Assembly: GCA_030744635.1 (NCBI GenBank)
Contig: JASLQE010000062.1
Coordinates: 1-5,858 of the forward strand
DNA length: 5,858 bases
Source: Dehalococcoidia bacterium
GTDB taxonomy: Bacteria; Chloroflexota; Dehalococcoidia; JACVQG01; JAHKAY01
Reading direction: 5' to 3'
Part shown: positions 1-5,682 of the stretch, piece by piece
Layout of the letters: each line of letters starts with the position of its first letter
Numbering within the stretch: position 1 is the stretch's first letter
Program-made: the position numbers and the translations under genes
Notes under the pieces: generated by a model
Told to the model about the DNA's origin: nothing
Database searches by the model: none
What the model saw: the letters and a program-made list of their open reading frames with translations, nothing else

Positions 1-16
1 CGGGGAGACGGAGGGG

Positions 17-727
17 GTGAGCCAGCCCTTTCTTTCGGTAGTCATCCCCGCCTATAACGAGGCGGAGCGGATTTCGTCCACCCTTGAAGAGGTAGCCGGT
101 TTCCTGAGTAACCGGGCCTACGAGTGGGAGGTTGTGGTGGCCGATGACGGCAGCACCGATGCCACCGCCGGCCGGGTGGCGGAGTGGGCGGCTCGGGAGC
201 ACCGGGTGCGTCTGGTCCGGCTGCAACACGGGGGTAAGGGATGGGCGGTGAAGCAGGGCATGCTGGCCGCCCGTGGACGCTACCGCTTCATGTGTGACGC
301 TGACCTCTCCATGCCCGTTGAACATTTGGAACGCTTCCTCCCCCCTCGGCTGGAGGGATACCACATCGCCATCGGCTCCAGAGAGATCCCCGGCTCCCGG
401 CGTATAGGCGAGCCGTGGGGCCGACGCCAGATGGGCAAGGTCTTTAGGTCTCTGGTCCGCCTTACGGTGCTGCCTGGCATCAGGGACTCCCAGTGCGGTT
501 TCAAGTGTGTGGAGGGGCACACGGCTGATGCCCTGTTTACAGACCTGAGCCTCAAAGGATTCAGCTTTGATGTAGAGCTGCTGGTGATGTCCCACCGCCG
601 GGGTCTGCGACTGGTTGAAGTGCCTATAGACTGGTACTACCGGTCCCAGAGCAAGATTCGGCCCCTGCGGGATGCCCGCCGCATGCTGGCCGATGTATTA
701 AGGCTATGGCGTTCCCCTCCGAGCTGA
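17..727 (+). CDS. Family 2 glycosyltransferase, polyprenyl/dolichyl-phosphate sugar synthase-like
   Basis: This 236-residue protein is a GT-A fold glycosyltransferase that probably moves a sugar from a nucleotide-sugar donor to a lipid phosphate or similar acceptor at the inner face of the membrane. Seen in the sequence: the family 2 opening LSVVIPAYNE (residues 6-15), the nucleotide-binding DDGSTD (43-48), the metal-binding DAD (94-96), GSRE (120-123), DSQCGFK (157-163) and FSFDVELL (182-189). This set, including the D-x-Q-C-G-F-K block, is typical of dolichyl-phosphate beta-glucosyltransferase/mannosyltransferase-like proteins. There are no C-terminal membrane helices, unlike ArnC/GtrB-type enzymes, so it is a soluble or peripheral catalytic domain. 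The GTG start at 17 gives the usual family N-terminus, but the purine-rich stretch GGAGGGG lies only about 2 bases before it and the frame is open to the window edge, so the true start could be further upstream. It converges with the HD gene. Donor and acceptor cannot be told. Confidence 0.9.
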   Translation: MSQPFLSVVIPAYNEAERISSTLEEVAGFLSNRAYEWEVVVADDGSTDATAGRVAEWAAREHRVRLVRLQHGGKGWAVKQGMLAARGRYRFMCDADLSMPVEHLERFLPPRLEGYHIAIGSREIPGSRRIGEPWGRRQMGKVFRSLVRLTVLPGIRDSQCGFKCVEGHTADALFTDLSLKGFSFDVELLVMSHRRGLRLVEVPIDWYYRSQSKIRPLRDARRMLADVLRLWRSPPS

Positions 728-730
728 GAC

Positions 731-764
731 AGGTGGCAATTGTACGCCTGGCCAACCTTTGTTC
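731..764 (+). terminator. Possible rho-independent terminator after the glycosyltransferase gene
   Basis: Four bases after the stop codon, AGGTGGC (731-737) can pair with GCCAACCT (751-758), making a 7-bp stem with one bulged A and a 13-base loop. It is followed by TTTGTTC, a short T-rich tail. The loop is large and the tail is interrupted, so this is a modest candidate. It sits where a terminator is expected between convergent genes. Confidence 0.35.
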
Positions 765-765
765 A

Positions 766-787
766 CCCCCCCCCAGCGTGTCGGGGG
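766..787 (-). terminator. Weak GC hairpin directly after the HD gene stop codon
   Basis: On the minus strand the stop codon is followed by a C5 run, eight bases, and a long G run, able to form a 5-bp GC stem. No T tract follows, so it does not meet the usual form of an intrinsic terminator; it may only be a 3'-end stabilising hairpin, or nothing. The long G/C run allows several pairing registers. Confidence 0.25.
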
Positions 788-788
788 C

Positions 789-1340
789 TCAAAGGCCCAA
801 ATCGGAGGCAATCTCCTGCATAGCCCCCACCCCCAGGGAGACGAACTCCTCCAGGTCCAGCCCCAGCCACTCCTGGCACCGGGCGATGTGCTCCCTGTTG
901 GCGCCGGCGGCGAAACGGTTCTCCTTGAAGCGCTTGAGCACCGAGGCCGCCGTCAGCCCGGCTATCTTATCCGGCCTCACCAGCGCCACGGCTACTATGA
1001 GGCCGGTGAGGGGGTCCGCACAGAACAGGGCCTTGTCCAACAGGCCCTCCTGGGGCACACCATGGGCCTCGTTGTGTGTCAGCACGGCCTGGACAATGTC
1101 CGGGGAGAGGCCCATCCCTCGTAGCAGCTCCGCCCCCTCTTTGCTATGGCGGGCCATGTCACCCCCGGTTAGCTCCACATCGATATCATGGAGCAGCCCC
1201 GCTAGTGCCCACTCCGCGGGGTCTCCCCCTAGACGCCGGGCCAGGTTCGTCAGGATGACCTCCGTGGCCAGCATGTGCTTGATGAGGTTGGCGTTCTTCA
1301 CCCTCTCCTGGACTGCGGCCATTGCCTCTTCCCGTGTCAT
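789..1340 (-). CDS. HD (HDIG-type) domain metal-dependent phosphohydrolase-like protein
   Basis: This 183-residue soluble protein is almost wholly one HD domain, a helical fold that binds one or two divalent metals and usually hydrolyses phosphate esters of nucleotides or signalling molecules. Visible metal ligands: H22 (KHMLATE), the H51-D52 doublet in LLHDID, H65 (ARHS), H89 in THNEAHG, and D109 in FCADPLTGL. The order and spacing match the small HDIG-type proteins, which carry HD-I-D or HD-I-G at the doublet. No second domain (response regulator, GGDEF, nucleotidyltransferase) is present, so the substrate is unknown; nucleotide, (p)ppGpp or cyclic dinucleotide hydrolysis are possibilities that the sequence does not separate. 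The ATG at 1340 is well supported by a GGAGG six bases upstream. It is the last gene of a minus-strand run, 78 bases beyond the MFS gene, and it converges with the glycosyltransferase gene. Confidence 0.88.
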   Translation of the reverse strand: MTREEAMAAVQERVKNANLIKHMLATEVILTNLARRLGGDPAEWALAGLLHDIDVELTGGDMARHSKEGAELLRGMGLSPDIVQAVLTHNEAHGVPQEGLLDKALFCADPLTGLIVAVALVRPDKIAGLTAASVLKRFKENRFAAGANREHIARCQEWLGLDLEEFVSLGVGAMQEIASDLGL

Positions 1341-1346
1341 GGTTAA

Positions 1347-1351
1347 CCTCC
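1347..1351 (-). promoter_or_regulatory. Ribosome binding site of the HD gene
   Basis: The minus strand reads GGAGG, six bases before the ATG at 1340. It is the strongest Shine-Dalgarno match in the minus-strand gene run and fixes this start; it also means the HD gene can be translated independently of the MFS gene before it. Confidence 0.8.
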
Positions 1352-1379
1352 ATCCCGGTATTTCGTTTTAGCCCACCCT

Positions 1380-1405
1380 TTGTAACACCGAACGCAGAGG
1401 TACAA
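1380..1405. promoter_or_regulatory. Imperfect palindrome, possible operator between the MFS and HD genes
   Basis: TTGTAACAC (1380-1388) and GAGGTACAA (1397-1405) form an inverted repeat with 7 of 9 positions matching and an 8-base centre. The outer five bases, TTGTA/TACAA, match perfectly. It lies in the 78-base gap upstream of the HD gene. On the minus strand it also contains TGTTACAAA, resembling an extended -10 element, with a poor TTGTAC 15 bases upstream. The arrangement resembles a repressor site over a weak promoter, but chance similarity cannot be excluded and no regulator gene is nearby. Confidence 0.3.
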
Positions 1406-1418
1406 TGATAGGGCTGCG

Positions 1419-2633
1419 CTACTTCGTTTCCGGCACTTTCCTCATCCAGGATACCAGTGCAGCCCCGATGATGAAGAGCGCTATGCCCATCCCAAAGGCC
1501 GGATAGTAGCTGCCGGTGCGGTCAAAGACAAACCCAGACGCAATAGGCCCCGACGATGCCATCACGGCCGCCCCCAACTGCACCCCACCTATCAACGCCG
1601 CCACGGACCTTATGCCAAAGAACTCCGCCGCCAGGAAGGGTACCAGCACCGCATAGCCCCCCCAGGCAAAGCCATACACCACCACAAAGGGATATATCAT
1701 CGCCGGGTCCCGCATGGTTATTATCCACAGCAAGGCCGTAGTTGACAGCAGGGCGCTGATTACCCAGGGCACCCGGCCACCAATACGGTCGGCCACATAG
1801 CCCGTAACAATCATACCCCCAAACCCAGAAATGCCCATCAGAGAGACCAGTGTGGCCCCTTTCGCCGCCGCAAGACCCTGGTCTGTGGAAAAGGTTACCA
1901 GATGAGCCACAACCATGTGCACAGCGGATAAAGAGACGCCGGAAGCCAGCAGGATTTTCCAGAAGGTGGGTGTTCTGACCGCTTGTAACAGGCTGTGCCC
2001 GCCAGGCCGGCGGCCCCTGGTGACCGCCGGCCTGCCTCCCATCAGCTGCCCCAGCGATAGCACCAGCACCCCAATAACCACCGCCACCAGTATATAAGTC
2101 TGTCTCCAGCCCAGCATGGAAATAACCCATGACAGGGACAGCGGCACTATTGCCGTCCCCAGGGTGATACCGGAAACACCCACACCCAGGGCCAGTCCCC
2201 GCCGCTGGTGGAAGCGCCGGCTTACCGCCCCTACCACCGGAACAAAGACGGTGGCACCACCCACCCCCGTCAGTAGGTACAGGGCGTAAAGCTGCCACAG
2301 TTCCTGTATCTGTGATAGCAACAAGTAGCCCACACCCAACAGCGCTGCGCCCACGGATACCAGGAGCCGGGCACCATATTTATCCGCCAAGGAGCCGGTC
2401 ACCGGCGATAGGACTCCCTGGGCCATCATAGCTACCGATAAGGCGGCGGCGGTGCCACCCCGTGACCAGTCGAAATCGTCCAGAAGGTACTTTAGAAAAA
2501 CATTAAAGGCCAGGAAGCTGCCTATTATAGTAGTGGTGATAAGCATCCCCGCGGGGGCCACAACCCAGTCCGGCAGCCGCGATGCCCTTTGTCCCTCCAA
2601 ATCAGCTACCGGAGGCGGGTACGGGCTGGCCAT
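1419..2633 (-). CDS. MFS transporter, monocarboxylate/OFA-like
   Basis: This 404-residue integral membrane protein has the length and hydrophobic pattern of a 12-helix major facilitator carrier. Approximate helices: 23-45, 60-82, 89-107, 112-135, 144-168, 177-197, then a basic cytoplasmic loop (about 198-222), and 224-247, 260-282, 289-307, 311-333, 342-362, 376-396. The loop 2-3 motif A is clear (GSLADKYGARL, 80-90) and is echoed after helix 8 (GYVADRIGGR, 278-287). FDWSR (54-58) before helix 2 and RRG..LG in loop 4-5 are common in the monocarboxylate/oxalate-formate antiporter-like branch, so an organic acid or similar small anion is a reasonable but unproven substrate. The ATG at 2633 lies inside uvrA (32-base overlap) and has no good Shine-Dalgarno; a TTG at 2600, one base after the uvrA stop, or a GTG at 2561 are alternatives that leave helix 1 essentially intact. 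Expression is probably coupled to uvrA. Confidence 0.9.
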   Translation of the reverse strand: MASPYPPPVADLEGQRASRLPDWVVAPAGMLITTTIIGSFLAFNVFLKYLLDDFDWSRGGTAAALSVAMMAQGVLSPVTGSLADKYGARLLVSVGAALLGVGYLLLSQIQELWQLYALYLLTGVGGATVFVPVVGAVSRRFHQRRGLALGVGVSGITLGTAIVPLSLSWVISMLGWRQTYILVAVVIGVLVLSLGQLMGGRPAVTRGRRPGGHSLLQAVRTPTFWKILLASGVSLSAVHMVVAHLVTFSTDQGLAAAKGATLVSLMGISGFGGMIVTGYVADRIGGRVPWVISALLSTTALLWIITMRDPAMIYPFVVVYGFAWGGYAVLVPFLAAEFFGIRSVAALIGGVQLGAAVMASSGPIASGFVFDRTGSYYPAFGMGIALFIIGAALVSWMRKVPETK

Positions 2634-5460
2634 GCTGGAGGGTCAGCAGCTTCTTCAAATACTGGCCGGTGCTGGAGCTGTCTACCTCGGCCACACGCTC
2701 CGGTGTGCCTTGAGCTATGACATAGCCGCCTCTGTCCCCCGCCCCCGGCCCCAGGTCTATCAGCCAGTCGGCGTTTTTGATGACATCCAGATGATGCTCA
2801 ATGACTACCACTGTATTACCACCATCGGCCAGGCGGTGGAGCACCCGGAGCAGGACGGCTACATCGCTGAATGAGAGACCGGTGGTGGGCTCATCCAGTA
2901 TATACAGCGTGTTACCGGTGGCGCGTCGGGACAGCTCGGTGGACAGTTTCACCCGCTGGGCCTCACCCCCGGAGAGGGTTGTAGCAGGCTGGCCCAAGCG
3001 TATGTAGCCCAGCCCCACATCCCTCAATGTCTCTAATTTTGACCTGATTTTGGGCTGGGCGGAGAAGAAGCCCAAGGCCTCCTCCACCGTCATGTCCAGC
3101 ACATCTGCGATGCTTTTGCCTTTGAAACGGACCTCCAGTGCCTCCCGGTTGTAGCGCTTCCCCTCGCACACCTCGCAGGGCACCGTGACATCGGGCAGGA
3201 AGTGCATCTCAATCTGGATATAGCCCTCCCCACGGCAGGCCTCGCACCGTCCACCCCTGACATTGAAGGAGAAGCGGCCCGGGGCATAGCCCCGGATACG
3301 GGCCTCGGGGAGGGCGGCGAAAAGCTCGCGGATGGGCGTAAAAGCCCCGGTATATGTAGCCGGGTTGGAGCGTGGGGTGCGGCCGATGGCGGACTGGTCT
3401 ATGTCCACCACCTTATCAATGTGCTCCACCCCTTTCAGGCCATCGCATTCCCCCGGCCTCTTTCTGGACCTGTATAGGGCCTGGGCCAGCTTTTTGTAGA
3501 GGATATCATTCACCAGCGTGCTCTTGCCGGAGCCCGATACTCCGGTTACCCCCACCAGTTTGCCCAGGGGGATTCGGACATTGATGTCCTTGAGGTTGTT
3601 CTGCCGGGCACCCTGCACCGTCACATGGTTGCCACTGCCCGGTCGCCTTTTGCCAGGTATAGGGATTTCTTTGGCCCCGCTGAGGTACCGCCCGGTGAGG
3701 GACTGTGGGGCACGCTTAATCTCCTCCAGCGCACCTACCACCACTACTTCACCACCCTGCTCCCCGGCCTCCGGGCCCATATCTATGATGAGGTCAGCCG
3801 CCCGCATCACCGCCTCATCGTGCTCCACTACTATTATGGTGTTGCCCAGGTCACGCAGCCGCTTCAGGGTCTCTATCAGCCGGTAGCCATCGGAGGGATG
3901 GAGACCCACCGTCGGCTCATCGCAGATATAGAGCACCCCCATGAGGCCGCTGCCTATCTGGGTGGCCAGCCGGATGCGCTGCGCCTCCCCTCCGGCGAGT
4001 GTGGTAGAGGCCCGGTCCAGGGTAAGATATTCCAGCCCCACATCGCGAAGGAAGCCCAGCCGGGAGCGGACTTCCTTGAGAACCTGGTGAGCGATTAGCT
4101 GCTCCCTGGATGATAAAACATCGCCACTCACAAGGTGGTCTACCCATTCCAGGGCCTCACTCACCGGCAGGGCTGTGACCTCCATTATGTTCCTTAAATC
4201 GACGGTCACCGCCAGAGCCTCCGGCCTCAGCCGTTTTCCCAGACACTGAGTACAGGGATGGGATGACATATGTTTCTCTATCTCGCCCCTCACCAGGTCT
4301 GAGTTGGTCTCTTTGTAGCGCCGCTCCAAATAGGGTACCACGCCTTCGAAACCGGTGAAGTGCCCGCGTACCCGACCATAACGGTTTCGGTACTTTACCA
4401 TGTGCCCTTCCTCACCGTAGAAGACCATCCTCAGGTCATCTTCGGAGAGCTCGCCCACCGGCACTTCCGCAGAGAAGCCGTACTGCCGTGCCACATCCTC
4501 CACCTGGCTGGAGTACCAGGAGTTGTTCCATACCCAGGACTGGATGGCCCCCTCCGACAGGGATAGCGCTTTGTTGGGCAGCAGCATCTCCGGGTCTACC
4601 TCCAATTTATTGCCCAGTCCGGTACAGGCGGGGCAGGCCCCATGAGGGCTGTTGAAGCTGAAGGTGCGCGGGGCAATTTCCCCAAGGCTTACGCCGCACT
4701 GGACACAGGCGAAGTGCTCTGAGAACAGCCACTCCTCGCCCTCCACAGACGCCACCAGCACCACCCCGGCACCCAGACGCAGGGCGGTCTCTACGGAATC
4801 GGACAAGCGGCTGTCCTCTGCCTCCCCGGCCACCACCCGGTCCACCACCGCCTCTATGGTATGCTTCTTGTTCTTATCTAACCGGAGCTCCTCAGTGAGG
4901 TCCCCCAGCCTGCCGTCCACCCGCACCCGCACATAGCCCGCCTTGCGCAGGTCTTCGAAGACTCCCAGGTGCTCACCTTTGCGGTCTTGCACCAGAGGGG
5001 CCATTATCTGCAGGCGCTGGCCCTGCTGAAAACTCTTCAGGGCATCCACGATTTGCTGCACCGTCTGGGGGGCAATTTCTCTGCCGCACTGGGGGCAGTG
5101 GGCACGCCCCACCCGGGCGAACAGCAGTCGCAGATAATCGTAAATCTCCGTAACGGTCCCCACGATAGAGCGTGGGTTTCGGGATGCACCCTTCTGGTCA
5201 ATGGAGATTGCCGGGCTTAACCCCTCAATGTAGTCCACATCGGGCTTTTCCATCTGGCCCAGGAACTGCCGTGCATAGGCAGAGAGGGACTCGATATAGC
5301 GGCGCTGCCCCTCAGCGTAGATGGTGTCAAAGGCCAGGGAGCTCTTGCCAGAGCCGGAAACGCCGGTGATGACCACCAGCTTGTCTCTGGGGATAGTGAC
5401 ATCTATGTTCTTGAGGTTGTGCTCCCGGGCACCCCGAACTACGATAGCATCTGTAGCCAT
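2602..5460 (-). CDS. uvrA: UvrABC system protein A (excinuclease ATPase, damage sensor)
   Basis: The 952-residue product is class I UvrA, which dimerises, scans DNA for bulky lesions and loads UvrB in nucleotide excision repair. Two ABC ATPase modules are visible: Walker A GVSGSGKS at 33-40 and 640-647, signatures LAGGEAQR (488-495) and LSGGEAQR (829-836), Walker B/D-loops YICDEPTVGLH (511-521) and YILDEPTTGLS (853-863), switch histidines H547 and H889. Cysteine pairs C252/C255-C276/C279 and C739/C742-C762/C765 match the zinc modules of characterised UvrA; C122/C125 and C403/C406 probably make the third. The segment of about 130-250 is the UvrB-binding domain, absent from UvrA2, and about 290-400 the lesion-binding insertion. 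Odd points: alanine replaces the signature serine in the first module, and serine replaces the usual D-loop histidine in the second. The ATG at 5460 gives the conserved N-terminus and normal length (E. coli 940). No uvrB or uvrC is in the window. Confidence 0.98.
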   Translation of the reverse strand: MATDAIVVRGAREHNLKNIDVTIPRDKLVVITGVSGSGKSSLAFDTIYAEGQRRYIESLSAYARQFLGQMEKPDVDYIEGLSPAISIDQKGASRNPRSIVGTVTEIYDYLRLLFARVGRAHCPQCGREIAPQTVQQIVDALKSFQQGQRLQIMAPLVQDRKGEHLGVFEDLRKAGYVRVRVDGRLGDLTEELRLDKNKKHTIEAVVDRVVAGEAEDSRLSDSVETALRLGAGVVLVASVEGEEWLFSEHFACVQCGVSLGEIAPRTFSFNSPHGACPACTGLGNKLEVDPEMLLPNKALSLSEGAIQSWVWNNSWYSSQVEDVARQYGFSAEVPVGELSEDDLRMVFYGEEGHMVKYRNRYGRVRGHFTGFEGVVPYLERRYKETNSDLVRGEIEKHMSSHPCTQCLGKRLRPEALAVTVDLRNIMEVTALPVSEALEWVDHLVSGDVLSSREQLIAHQVLKEVRSRLGFLRDVGLEYLTLDRASTTLAGGEAQRIRLATQIGSGLMGVLYICDEPTVGLHPSDGYRLIETLKRLRDLGNTIIVVEHDEAVMRAADLIIDMGPEAGEQGGEVVVVGALEEIKRAPQSLTGRYLSGAKEIPIPGKRRPGSGNHVTVQGARQNNLKDINVRIPLGKLVGVTGVSGSGKSTLVNDILYKKLAQALYRSRKRPGECDGLKGVEHIDKVVDIDQSAIGRTPRSNPATYTGAFTPIRELFAALPEARIRGYAPGRFSFNVRGGRCEACRGEGYIQIEMHFLPDVTVPCEVCEGKRYNREALEVRFKGKSIADVLDMTVEEALGFFSAQPKIRSKLETLRDVGLGYIRLGQPATTLSGGEAQRVKLSTELSRRATGNTLYILDEPTTGLSFSDVAVLLRVLHRLADGGNTVVVIEHHLDVIKNADWLIDLGPGAGDRGGYVIAQGTPERVAEVDSSSTGQYLKKLLTLQHGQPVPASGS

Positions 5461-5471
5461 ACCAATCCCCA

Positions 5472-5500
5472 ATTCTACACCCGCTAACAACGCCAAACAA
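5472..5500 (-). promoter_or_regulatory. Weak candidate promoter for uvrA
   Basis: The minus strand reads TTGTTT (5500-5495), 17 bases, then TAGAAT (5477-5472). The -10 matches 5 of 6 consensus bases and the spacing is ideal, but the -35 matches only the TTG. Transcription would start about 5 bases before the uvrA ATG, giving an almost leaderless message; this agrees with the absence of a clear Shine-Dalgarno (only GGGGA nearby). No GAAC-N4-GTTC LexA-type box is seen. Confidence 0.3.
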
Positions 5501-5592
5501 GTCATAAGGGGTTCGGTGTGGGTGCAGCCTTCCCCATAAGAGCAGACAAAATGAGGGCAAATAAGCAGAAAGGTCCATGCCTTCCAGAAACC

Positions 5593-5621
5593 TTGACGCT
5601 CTCGAGGCACCGGCCTACAAT
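5593..5621 (+). promoter_or_regulatory. Strong sigma-70-type promoter for the right-hand MFS gene
   Basis: TTGACG (5593-5598), a 17-base spacer and TACAAT (5616-5621) match the housekeeping consensus at 5 of 6 positions in each hexamer. Transcription would start near 5628, leaving a leader of about 55 bases before the ATG at 5683. The spacer contains the palindrome CTCGAG (5601-5606). It is the best promoter match in the window and points away from uvrA. Confidence 0.7.
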
Positions 5622-5649
5622 GGCAGCAACAATGGGGCCACAATAATGG
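5617..5649 (+). repeat. Three short direct repeats over the -10 element and early leader
   Basis: ACAATGG occurs at 5617-5623 and 5629-5635, and the one-mismatch copy ATAATGG at 5643-5649. The copies are 12 and 14 bases apart, and the first overlaps the -10 hexamer. They could be repressor half-sites placed roughly one helical turn apart, or chance similarity in a short A/G-rich leader. Confidence 0.3.
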
Positions 5650-5670
5650 GAAATTACCGCGCCCGCCCCA
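5633..5670 (+). promoter_or_regulatory. Nested hairpin in the leader of the right-hand MFS gene
   Basis: TGGGGC (5633-5638) pairs perfectly with GCCCCA (5665-5670). Within its 26-base loop TAAT (5644-5647) can pair with ATTA (5653-5656) around GGGAA. The outer stem ends two bases before the Shine-Dalgarno, so the structure would sit in the predicted mRNA leader next to the ribosome site. It has no poly-T tail and so is not a terminator. Six GC-rich pairs with a large loop is only moderately unlikely by chance. Confidence 0.3.
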
Positions 5671-5671
5671 C

Positions 5672-5675
5672 AGGA
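5672..5675 (+). promoter_or_regulatory. Ribosome binding site of the right-hand MFS gene
   Basis: AGGA lies 7 bases before the ATG at 5683 and supports that start and the reality of this truncated gene. Confidence 0.65.
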
Positions 5676-5682
5676 AGCTGAA

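Noticed and set aside
706..1371. 221-codon plus-strand open frame opposite the HD gene
   Set aside because: It is antisense to a protein with an intact HD metal site and a strong ribosome site; its product is Ser/Pro/Arg-rich low-complexity text with no recognisable domain.
1380..1406. Plus-strand promoter TTGTAA-15-TACAAT
   Set aside because: The spacing is short, no plus-strand gene follows (it would run antisense into the MFS gene), and the similarity is explained by the palindrome there.
1522..2298. 258-codon minus-strand open frame inside the MFS carrier gene
   Set aside because: It is an alternative frame of a clear 12-helix carrier; its translation is Gly/Cys/Trp-rich and shows no family motifs.
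3625..4098. 157-codon plus-strand open frame opposite uvrA
   Set aside because: It is antisense to the conserved ATPase module 1 of UvrA; its long open frame comes from the GC-biased codon pattern of the real gene.
2602..5460. UvrA as a UvrA2-type drug-resistance paralogue
   Set aside because: UvrA2 lacks the UvrB-binding domain; here the region of about residues 130-250 is present and the length of 952 is that of class I UvrA.
5551..5646. 31-codon plus-strand small frame in the divergent intergenic region
   Set aside because: It lacks a good ribosome site, spans the strong promoter and would begin upstream of the predicted transcript start.
5461..5682. SOS (LexA) box in the uvrA upstream region
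   Set aside because: Isolated GAAC and GTTC half-sites occur, but none is paired at the 4-base spacing of the Gram-positive-type box, and no CTGT-N8-ACAG box is present.
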